Shown piece by piece: positions 54,659 through 64,000 of a stretch of 64,000 bases of DNA. The DNA is taken from positions 1 to 64,000 of the forward strand of contig JAFDVJ010000008.1 in NCBI GenBank assembly GCA_018269075.1, in the 5' to 3' direction. Under the pieces are notes generated by a model. The model was not told the DNA's origin and ran no database searches. It was given only the letters and a program-made list of their open reading frames with translations. Positions within the stretch are counted from its first letter, which is position 1, and each line of letters starts with the position of its first letter. Source of the DNA: Acidobacteriota bacterium (lineage in GTDB: Bacteria > Acidobacteriota > Blastocatellia > Pyrinomonadales > Pyrinomonadaceae). The translations under genes and the position numbers were made by a program.

Positions 54659-54866
54659 CTGCTTATTGAGTTTTATGCTGTTTAAGTGAAGATCGTAGGT
54701 TTTTGTCCCATTGCATTGCTATCGCTCCCCCAACTTGATGATTTCGCGTCTTTTCGATTGAACATCAGGTAAAATCGGATAGATGATTAGCTTTTGAAAT
54801 TCTTCATAGCACCAGAATAAAGTATCTTTCCAATAATGGCTTAACGGTGATGTAATTGGTGCCTGA
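54659..54866. other. AT-rich tail without a supported gene
   Basis: The - strand frame covering this stretch (54719-54967) may contain the frameshifted end of xisI (GSRYQEYDQAP), then unrelated sequence. I see no other gene. Confidence 0.4.
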
Positions 54867-55068
54867 TCATATTCCTGATAACGTGAGCCAGTAAGCGAGA
54901 ATGATGTCGTCTTTCCCGATACCCGATTCCAACAATTCCCTGACGACTTCGCGGTCGCAGACGGCATGGGTCTGAATGCTGCCGTTGGCCGGCTGAAAAC
55001 GGGCGTGGCGCTTGACAGTTTGTTCCAGAATTTGCCGGTAATTTTCTATTCTTTCCGTTTTATTACCG
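54867..55068 (-). pseudogene. xisI: xisI remnant with internal deletion
   Basis: The frame encodes KTERIENYRQILEQTVKRHA, then RFQPANGSIQTHAVCDRE and directly VVRELLESGIGKDDIILAYW. The first part matches the N-terminus of XisI (YRQIIQxLL, tip to QxIFDxxRD), the last part its C-terminus (EELVxxGVxKEDIVLAF); the central half of the domain is missing. The end is probably also frameshifted. XisI and XisH are controlling factors first known from fdxN-element excision in cyanobacteria and are found in many bacteria. Confidence 0.75.
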
Positions 55069-55260
55069 CCTCGAAAACCTTTATTACAATTGCAACTTTA
55101 CGCGATTCGCCATCTGCCTCAATCGTTTTTTTTCAGCCGCCAGATCAACATAAAATTTCACGTCTTCAAGACGAATCGTATAAGGATCGTGAGTTACCTT
55201 CCAACCGTCTTTTTTCAAAGCATTTCGGACTTGTTTACGATAAATATCCTGTCGCGGCAT
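55046..55260 (-). pseudogene. xisH: xisH remnant with frameshift in a poly-A tract
   Basis: MPRQDIYRKQVRNALKKDGW, KVTHDPYTIRLEDVKFYVDL and AAEK are the N-terminus of XisH. At a run of eight A (T-run 55126-55133 on the + strand) the frame changes; in the shifted frame TIEADGESRKVAIVIKVFEA continues the family (a PD-(D/E)XK-like core). The frame then stops and runs into xisI. The C-terminal half of XisH is absent. Confidence 0.8.
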
Positions 55261-55373
55261 CGCTTTTATTTTAATGTAAAACCAAATAAAGGAAAAGATT
55301 TTTCGACATTACAGCTCCAATGAATAACTTCATCGAAGCCAATACGGAACTCCTGGCGAATTTAGATTTAATT

Positions 55374-56787
55374 CTAATCCTCGGTCACGATAAATCCGAC
55401 GCGGCTGTTTTTGTCGACGCGGAAATGATAGTAAAAATCCCGGTCGGCGAGCGTCATCCGGTAATAAAAAACGTCGGTCAGCGTCGGGTCGAGCACGAAA
55501 TGGTCGGGCGTGATCTTTTCCCGGCCCAGATAGACGAACGATTTCATCCGGTCGAGGTTTTCATTCGTCCGGCGGCGGAAATCGTCGCTGATCCGCGCGG
55601 CGTACGACGCTGTCAAAAGAGCGGAATTCTTACCGCCGGCGATGTCTTTGAGCAATTGCAGAAAACCGTCCGTCTGGCCGGGCGTTTCCTCCTTCGTTTC
55701 CTTCAAACCGCCGATGAACGCGCCGGGAATATAAAAATCGGCGATCCGCTTCGAGATATATTCCGGCCCGAAGCCGCCGTCTTCGAGATTGCCGATGACG
55801 GCGATCGTCAGCTTCTCGTGCGGAAAACGGCGGACGACGGCGCCGAAGCCGCCGACCGTCGAGCCGTGATGAAAGATGCCCTTGTGGCCGTTGAACGTGT
55901 CGGTGAAAAAAGCGAAGCCGTGCGCGACGGTCCGGCCGTCGTTGAGGCGGGCGGGCGCGAGCATCTGTTCGAGACTCGTCTCTTTAACGATCTTTCCGCC
56001 TAAAACCGCTTCCCACCAGCGCGCCAGATCGACCGCCGTCGCGAGCATCCCGCCGCTCGGCGCGATCACCTTCGGCCGGAAAGGCTCGCCGTTCCGCCAC
56101 GCGCCGTCGCGCAGCACGTAGCCCGTCGCGCGGTTCGCGACGACGTCTTCCTGATGCTTGAACCGGATCGACGGCAACGCGAGCGGTTTTATGATCCTTT
56201 CGGTGACGAATTCCTCGTAAGTCTTCCCGCTCGCCCGTTCGACGATGATCCCGACGAGCGGCAGGTTCGTGTTCGAATAGCTCCAGCGCTCGCGCGGCGC
56301 GAACAAGAGCGGGAAATCCCGAACGAGCGAGACGAACTCTTCGGCCGAATATTCGCGCCGGTACGAAAAATCCTTGATCTCCGTCCAGTCCTTGAGACCC
56401 GACGTGTGATTAAGCAGATCGCGGACGGCGATCTTCGCCCACGAATCGGACGCGTTGGCCGGCAGATATTTGTTGATCGGGTCGTCGAGATTGACCTTGC
56501 CGTCCTCGACGAGCAGCATCAGCGCTTCCGAGGCGAACTGCTTGGAAATCGAACCGATCTCATAAACGGTGTCTTTGGTCGCCGGAACCTGCAGTTCGAG
56601 ATTCGCCAACCCGTAACCGGCCGCGCGAACGATTTTGCCGTCGCGGATCACGGCCACCGAAAGGCCGGGAATCTTCCGCGTCCGGATCTGTCCGGCGATG
56701 AATTTATCGAGACCGTCAGCGCGGACGGCAACAAAACACAAAACGATCAGCAGCCCGGCGAAGAGCGGCTCAAGTCTTTTTTTCATA
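55374..56787 (-). CDS. serine hydrolase, class C beta-lactamase family
   Basis: 471 residues from 56787; GGAGG lies six bases before this ATG. A signal peptide (MKKRLEPLFAGLLIVLCFVA) is followed by the penicillin-binding-protein-like fold: SxxK as SISK (near residue 80), YxN as YSN, and HHGSTVGG as the third motif. The C-terminal extension of about 120 residues (DRMKSFVYLGREKITPDHFV) resembles that of secreted D-aminopeptidase/esterase-type family members. Cell-wall peptide or ester hydrolysis is more likely than drug resistance. Confidence 0.88.
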
Positions 56788-56814
56788 TACGCCTCCACCA
56801 ATAAAATAGCATGG

Positions 56815-57115
56815 CGATTTCGGATTTCGGATCATTACTGTTAAAAAGATTGATGGTTAAAGGAAAACCGGAAAATCGCTGACTGGAGCGCGGGCATCCC
56901 TGCCTGCCACGCCGCGCCAGCGGTGTCGAAACGTTTCAAATCCTCGACGCTGCTCGATAATGAAAAGCTTTTTCGCGCTCCCGCGCTCAGGCCGGCAAGG
57001 ATGCCCGCGCTCCAGTCAGGTGGTTTCAGACCTGATTTTCAACGTGAATACCGACGGGCGGTCTGTCGTTAAATCCTTTTAACACTAATGATTTCGGATT
57101 TCGGATTTCGGATTG
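56815..57115. repeat. repeat-rich divergent spacer with a 21-bp perfect inverted repeat
   Basis: GGATTTC arrays occur at 56815-56833 and 57090-57115. Between them lies a 141-bp element: 56879-56899 and 56999-57019 are perfect 21-bp inverted arms (core GGAGCGCGGGCATCC). The inside also contains GCCTGCC/GGCCGGC words. 57116-57324 holds a CTTTGCGG-repeat (about 57287-57310) and no gene. Confidence 0.88.
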
Positions 57116-57324
57116 CTCGAAATTGAGCCGAGTTAGGTCATCGCGACGGTTAAAGGCTTTGTGAAGAAACGGCGAAGTTCAAGTATTTATTGGAATCGGC
57201 AATGAAACCGGATTTTTTAAAGTGCCGAAGGCTTTCTGAAATTTTGACCGAATTTCCCCGAACCAATTCGCGATCATCGCGCCGCGCCTTTGCGGCTTTG
57301 CGGCTTTGCGTTAAATTTATTCCG

Positions 57325-60258
<2,934 letters not shown>

Positions 60259-60265
<7 letters not shown>

Positions 60266-60495
60266 TCCTCTTTCATAAAGTTTTGACGCTGATATTCCTC
60301 AAAGACCGGATCCAGTGAAGTATCGACAACGTCACAAACCGCGTTGATTCGAGCTATCAAATCATCGTTTGACCGCTTCGATAAATACTCCTCAACGGCG
60401 TCCGAATAAAGCTTACTTCGAGAGATTTTGGCTTTTTTAGCGTAATCTTCGGCTTTTTTGAAGACATTATCCCTAATTGAAACTGCTGTTTTCAT
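60259..60495 (-). CDS. ribbon-helix-helix antitoxin
   Basis: 78 residues: MKTAVSIRDNVFKKAEDYAK with AKISRSKLYSDAVEEYLSKR is a CopG/MazE-type ribbon-helix-helix domain; the acidic and aromatic tail (FEEYQRQNFMKEEW) would wrap around the toxin. Such antitoxins repress their own promoter. It starts the antitoxin-toxin-ligA run. Confidence 0.9.
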
Positions 60496-60551
60496 AACCG
60501 TCAGTATAACTCAGGTATTACCACCGGATCAAACGTTTTTTTCTATGCGTT

Positions 60552-61601
60552 TCACTTCATAAACTCGGCGATCAGCCGGTGAAAATGATGCGTGCCCTGT
60601 TCGCGCGAGGGCGAGTAGCGGCCGCGGTCGTAAAATCTTGAGTTGATGCCCTTCTGGACCGCTTCGACGACCCGCTGGTCCTCGTATTCGACGCGGCCGA
60701 GGTCCGCGCCCGCGCCGCGGTCGAGTTTCGATTCGTCCGCAACGTAGGTCAGATACGAGACCTTCGTCAAATCCTTCCGCAACGGTTTGACGACGTTGAC
60801 CGACAATCCCCACGGGTAGAAATTGAGCATCAGGTTCGGGAAGACGAAGAAATAGAGCGCGGCGACCGATTCGTCGAAATCGAACGCGTCGTCGCCGGAT
60901 TTGGCGCGGCCGGTCTGGAGGCTCGCAAAACGGAAGGTTTCGGTCGTGTAGGAATCGTAATCGACGACCGCGTTGAGCGACTGGTGAACGAACGGGATAT
61001 GAAATCCTTCGAGATAATTCTCGCAGTAGAGCGCCCAGTGCGCGTCGACGAAATAATCGCGCGAGCGCGCCGCCGAGAATTTCAAGCTCGACCAGTCGAC
61101 CCACGCGAGCCGCTCGACGACGGGCGCGAAAACCTCTTCGAACGAAGCGCGCGGCGCGACCGAAACGAACAACAGATCGCCGAGCGCGGCCGCCGGGATT
61201 TTCGGCAGATTATCGGCCTCGGAAGGAAAATCCTGCACGCCGTCGAATTCCGGCATCGAGAGAAAACGCCCGTCGAGCGCGAAACGCCGGCCGTGATAAC
61301 CGCAGCGGATGCCGCCGGCGCGGCAGTTTTCCTCGACGAGCAGCTTGCCGCGATGCGTGCAGACGTTCGCGAGACAATGAAGCGACTCGTTTTCGCGCGC
61401 AAATAATACCGGTTCGTCGAGAAAGCTTTCGAGGACCGTCGCCGGCGCGAGATTGTCGACTTCCGACGCCCGCGCGGCCAACTGCCAGCTCCGCGCGAAG
61501 ATCTTATCTCTTGATTCGGCGAAATACCGCTCGTCCGTGTAGAATTCGGCGGAGAGCGTCGAAGCGCGCGCGATGTCGGGATCGATGTCGAAGATGCTCA
61601 T
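60552..61601 (-). CDS. Rieske non-heme iron oxygenase, alpha subunit
   Basis: 349 residues. The Rieske [2Fe-2S] motif is complete: NVCTHRGK (C-x-H) and IRCGYHGRRF (C-x2-H). The catalytic iron site begins with ENYLEGFHIPFVHQSL, the bridging/ligand region (Asn/Glu, two His), and a third acidic ligand is expected near the C-terminus. It belongs to the ring-hydroxylating oxygenase or the related choline/carnitine monooxygenase group. No reductase or ferredoxin gene lies nearby, so it must borrow electrons from elsewhere. Confidence 0.92.
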   Translation of the reverse strand: MSIFDIDPDIARASTLSAEFYTDERYFAESRDKIFARSWQLAARASEVDNLAPATVLESFLDEPVLFARENESLHCLANVCTHRGKLLVEENCRAGGIRCGYHGRRFALDGRFLSMPEFDGVQDFPSEADNLPKIPAAALGDLLFVSVAPRASFEEVFAPVVERLAWVDWSSLKFSAARSRDYFVDAHWALYCENYLEGFHIPFVHQSLNAVVDYDSYTTETFRFASLQTGRAKSGDDAFDFDESVAALYFFVFPNLMLNFYPWGLSVNVVKPLRKDLTKVSYLTYVADESKLDRGAGADLGRVEYEDQRVVEAVQKGINSRFYDRGRYSPSREQGTHHFHRLIAEFMK

Positions 61602-61624
61602 ATTCGGGTTTCAACGCGTTTTGT

Positions 61625-61724
61625 TTTCAACGCAAAGGCGCGAAGGCGCAAGGGGTTATAAAACGCTTTTTTTCAGGGACTCCAAACCATCAAATCTCTG
61701 CGCCTCGGCGCCTTTGCGTTGAAA
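61625..61724. repeat. inverted repeat with CGCAAAGG-type units
   Basis: 61625-61641 and 61708-61724 are perfect 17-bp inverted arms (core AACGCAAAGGCGC). The inner flanks (GAAGGCGCAAGG with CTGCGCCTCGG) continue the pairing with mismatches. Same architecture as the heptamer stem-loops. Confidence 0.88.
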
Positions 61725-61734
61725 TCCGCGTTGA

Positions 61735-62499
61735 TTATCTTTCGTAAAGCAGATATTTCGGGTTCGTGTCGCTGCGTTCGAAGCCCCGGATGACGAGGCC
61801 GGCGGCGAAGGCTTCCTCCGATTCCCGCTTGATCCGTTCCTGAATGCGGACGGCGGTTTTCGTGTCGCGGACGACGAGCTCGTTCCAGTCGGGCGGAATC
61901 TCGATCGTGCCGGCGACCGCGCCGGTTTCCGCGTAATCTTCGCCCTTCGAAAAGGCGACGACCTTCGGCGAATCGAGATACCAGTCGGCGAAAAAGCGGT
62001 CGCTGTCGACGCCGACGTCGGCGCTCCGCTGCTCGGCGCTCGATTCGGCGTCGGTTCCGTAAAAGTTCGGCAGATAATGATTGATCTGGACGCCGAGCCG
62101 TTCGAGATTGAAAAAGGCGTTGCGCGCGAGCACCGGCTGATACGTCCAGCGGATGAATTTGACGCCGTCGGCCAAAGATCGCTCGCGCTGCGCCCATTTG
62201 AGCTTCGCGCCGATGCCGAGCCCCTGCAGACGGGTGTCGACGGCCGTCATATGCGAGTAAAACGCGCGTTCCTTTGCCGGACCGAGAAACATCGGCAGCG
62301 AAAGGACGAAGCCGGCGAGCCGGCCGTCGAGATACGCGCCGAGCGTGAAGCCGCCGGCGTAGCGCGCGACGATCAGGTGGCGGACGGGCGAAATCTCCAT
62401 ATCGGGCGCGGCGAAAACGTCGCGCTGCATAAAGATGCACTCGCGCATCGCCTCAATCGTTTCGACTTCGCGGATCGTTACTTCGGGTCGTTCGTTCAT
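61735..62499 (-). CDS. GNAT-family N-acetyltransferase
   Basis: 254 residues. The N-terminal GNAT core includes GFTLGAYLDGRLAGFVLSLP, then SHMTAVDTRLQGLGIGAKLK with the acetyl-CoA-binding R/Q-x-x-G-x-G/A loop, and WTYQPVLARNAFFNLERLGV. The extra C-terminal 100 residues are as in the predicted acetyltransferase group COG3375. The ATG lacks a Shine-Dalgarno; a GGATTTC array begins three bases upstream. Substrate unknown. Confidence 0.85.
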   Translation of the reverse strand: MNERPEVTIREVETIEAMRECIFMQRDVFAAPDMEISPVRHLIVARYAGGFTLGAYLDGRLAGFVLSLPMFLGPAKERAFYSHMTAVDTRLQGLGIGAKLKWAQRERSLADGVKFIRWTYQPVLARNAFFNLERLGVQINHYLPNFYGTDAESSAEQRSADVGVDSDRFFADWYLDSPKVVAFSKGEDYAETGAVAGTIEIPPDWNELVVRDTKTAVRIQERIKRESEEAFAAGLVIRGFERSDTNPKYLLYER

Positions 62500-62501
62500 T
62501 T

Positions 62502-62551
62502 GGATTTCGGATTATGTCGATTTCGGATTTCGGATTTCGGATTTCGGATTT
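62502..62551. repeat. GGATTTC heptamer array, locus 8
   Basis: Six or so 7-bp units interrupted once (ATTATGTC), directly upstream of the acetyltransferase start and followed by short AATCTTAAATCTCG-type words to 62580. Confidence 0.9.
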
Positions 62552-62581
62552 GAAATCTTAAATCTCGAATCTTAAATTTTT

Positions 62582-63043
62582 TTAAATTACGTGCTCGGTG
62601 AACCAGTCTTCTGCAACTTTCTCAATTTGCTGCGTTTCTGTCAATCGGACGATTTCCCTGACGAAATTGATCAGCCGGAGCCGGCCGTCGGCGCGGTATT
62701 TCGCCGGGATTTCGTCGCGGATTTGGCGGACGAGCTGTTCGACGTTCGCGGCGATCTTGAAGAGCACCATTTTTTCGGTCCGGGTGTGCTTTAAGATCCA
62801 GTGCGTCTTGCGGATCGCGTTCTGGCCGCACTCGCCCCAGAAGGCGAAATCGCCTTTTTCATTATACGCGATCAGATCGGGTTTGTAGCGCAGGCCGACG
62901 CGCGTTTCGATCTCGAGATCCGGGTAACTGCCGGCGAACATCGTGTAGGCGAGCGCCTTCATCAAAACGTGCTCGTAGCTTTCGCCCGGCCGCTGCCAGA
63001 GCCGCATCCGTTTTCCGGCCAGCTGAAAATCGTGAAGCATCAA
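62582..63043 (-). CDS. YaeQ-like / PD-(D/E)XK-type protein
   Basis: 153 residues. GLRYKPDLIAYNEKGDFAFW followed by GECGQNAIRKTHWILKHT and KMVLFKI has a possible nuclease-type core (Asp, then E-x-x-Q/N and a following Lys), like the YaeQ family. The usual YaeQ N-terminus is shorter here. It ends with KVAEDWFTEHVI. It may process nucleic acid, but residue assignments are tentative. Spacer to the next gene is 123 bp. Confidence 0.55.
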   Translation of the reverse strand: MMLHDFQLAGKRMRLWQRPGESYEHVLMKALAYTMFAGSYPDLEIETRVGLRYKPDLIAYNEKGDFAFWGECGQNAIRKTHWILKHTRTEKMVLFKIAANVEQLVRQIRDEIPAKYRADGRLRLINFVREIVRLTETQQIEKVAEDWFTEHVI

Positions 63044-63166
63044 TTTTATCGTAAATCGCGCGGCGCTTTTTGTGAAATTTTGCTTAACTTTTTCCGGCCG
63101 GATTTGATATCATAAAAAACGGCGAAGTTATACCCCTTCCTTGATCGCCGTCAACTCTTCAAAAAA

Positions 63167-64000
63167 ATGACTTCTCCGAACAACCTCGAAATTACCGGAA
63201 ATCTGATGCTGCATCCGCTGCCCGAACTGCTCGTCGAAATTATGCAGGCGCGGCTCGACGGCTCGCTGCGGCTGGCGCATCAGAACAACAAGACGATCGT
63301 CTACGTCAAGGCCGGCGAAGTCGTCTTCGCCGTGTCCAACCAGCGCCGTCACCGGATCTTCGAGATGCTCCTCGAAGCCGCCGCCGTCACCAAACAGCAG
63401 CTCGTCGAGATTCCCGAGTTCACCAACGATTTCGCGCTCGCCAAGGCGCTGCAGGAAAAGGAGATATTTCCGGCGTCGCTGATCAAGACGATTTTCACGC
63501 AGCAGATCGAGGCGATTCTCAGAGACGCGATCGGCTGGCCGGAAGGCGTCTGGACGTTCAGCCCGCTCGCCCGCATCAAGGACGACATTCATTTCAAGAT
63601 CGATCTGCCGAGCCTGCTCGTCGATTATGCCCGGAGCCTGCAGAAAGAGGTCGTCATCCGGCGTTTTAAAAGCTTTCGCGAGGCCTTCGGCCGCAAATCG
63701 ACGCCGCCCGCGCAGATCAATCTGCTGCCGCAGGAAGCCTTTCTGCTGTCGCGGTTCGAGAGCAATTTTCAGACGATCGAGGAGATCAAGACGCTGAGCG
63801 GTCTGTCCGACCTCGACACGCTCCAGAAAATCTACGTCCTCTGGCTCGCCGGCTTTCTCTTCCGGCAGAACTGGGACGCGGCGTTCGACGAAAGACGCCT
63901 GACGGCGCTCGTTTCGGCGAAGTTCGAATTGAAGAAACAGGCGCCGCCGCCGGTCGTCAAAGCGCCCGAGCCGGCGCCCGTCGCGCCGGAAACGAAACCC
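63167..64000 (+). CDS. DUF4388 (PATAN-like) protein, 5' part
   Basis: The frame opens at ATG 63167 and runs without stop to the window end (278 codons seen). ITGNLMLHPLPELLVEIMQA, LDGSLRLAHQNNKTIVYVKA and GEVVFAVSNQRRHRIFEMLL are the DUF4388/PATAN domain found in two-component and gliding-related regulators. A winged-helix-like ESNFQTIEEIKTLSGLSDLD region follows, then a proline-rich linker (PPVVKAPEPAPVAPE). The C-terminal domain is outside the window. Confidence 0.85.
   Translation, partial: MTSPNNLEITGNLMLHPLPELLVEIMQARLDGSLRLAHQNNKTIVYVKAGEVVFAVSNQRRHRIFEMLLEAAAVTKQQLVEIPEFTNDFALAKALQEKEIFPASLIKTIFTQQIEAILRDAIGWPEGVWTFSPLARIKDDIHFKIDLPSLLVDYARSLQKEVVIRRFKSFREAFGRKSTPPAQINLLPQEAFLLSRFESNFQTIEEIKTLSGLSDLDTLQKIYVLWLAGFLFRQNWDAAFDERRLTALVSAKFELKKQAPPPVVKAPEPAPVAPETKP

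Noticed and set aside
54966..55323. + strand frames opposite the xisHI remnants
   Set aside because: The - strand shows real family similarity; the + frames have none.

Overview
The window is a GC-rich bacterial chromosome segment. Several features suggest an Acidobacteriota-like bacterium, possibly class Blastocatellia: secreted delta-60 and FG-GAP/VCBS-type repeat proteins, a tandem family of secreted proteins sharing one N-terminal domain, carboxypeptidase-regulatory-domain proteins, non-SD or alternative starts, and intergenic short-repeat arrays. This placement is inferred from protein style; there is no rRNA or tRNA here to confirm it.

Layout. 1-390 holds REP-like palindromes. 391-10565 (+ strand) carries an orphan LuxR-type response regulator, a delta-60 repeat protein, two small cargo-like genes set among duplicated spacer sequences and a delta-60 gene fragment, an intact IS4/ISH3-like insertion sequence with 5-bp target duplication, three tandem paralogous secreted proteins, and a secreted beta-propeller/VCBS protein. 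10620-34529 (almost all - strand) is a surface-glycan biosynthesis locus: nucleotidyltransferase, polysaccharide deacetylase, formyltransferase, asparagine-synthase-type amidotransferase, membrane GT-C-like protein, NodU-type carbamoyltransferase, beta-helix protein, six soluble glycosyltransferases, four methyltransferases, an acyltransferase and a Wzx-like flippase. Together they could activate a sugar, build an oligosaccharide on a lipid carrier, decorate it (carbamoyl, formyl, acyl, methyl, amide) and flip it across the membrane. 34530-35511 is a repeat-rich divergent spacer.

35512-50290 is mixed housekeeping and envelope content: an M3 dipeptidyl carboxypeptidase, a NTR/TIMP-like regulatory-domain protein, a group of unrecognised genes, membrane proteins, an ankyrin-repeat protein, a sulfurtransferase, cupin, DinB and alpha/beta hydrolases. 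50291-52358 is thiC with its TPP riboswitch. 52307-55320 is an AT-richer foreign patch: a nucleotidyltransferase-type two-gene module flanked by an exact 51-bp duplication of half of the riboswitch, a truncated DarG-type macrodomain, an aldo/keto reductase, and decayed xisH/xisI remnants. 55374-64000 holds a serine hydrolase, a Mut7-C protein, ligA preceded by and overlapping a mazEF-type pair, a Rieske oxygenase, a GNAT acetyltransferase, a PD-(D/E)XK-like protein and the start of a DUF4388 protein that runs off the window.

The most striking non-coding signal is architectural. At least eight intergenic regions contain inverted repeats whose arms are short tandem repeats, usually with 7-bp units (GAGTCTT, GTGGAGA, GATCTTT, GGATTTC), sometimes 8-9 bp or longer. 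The sequence differs from site to site while the layout stays the same. A 21-bp x 15 array with no indels and a 43-bp x 4 array add to this.
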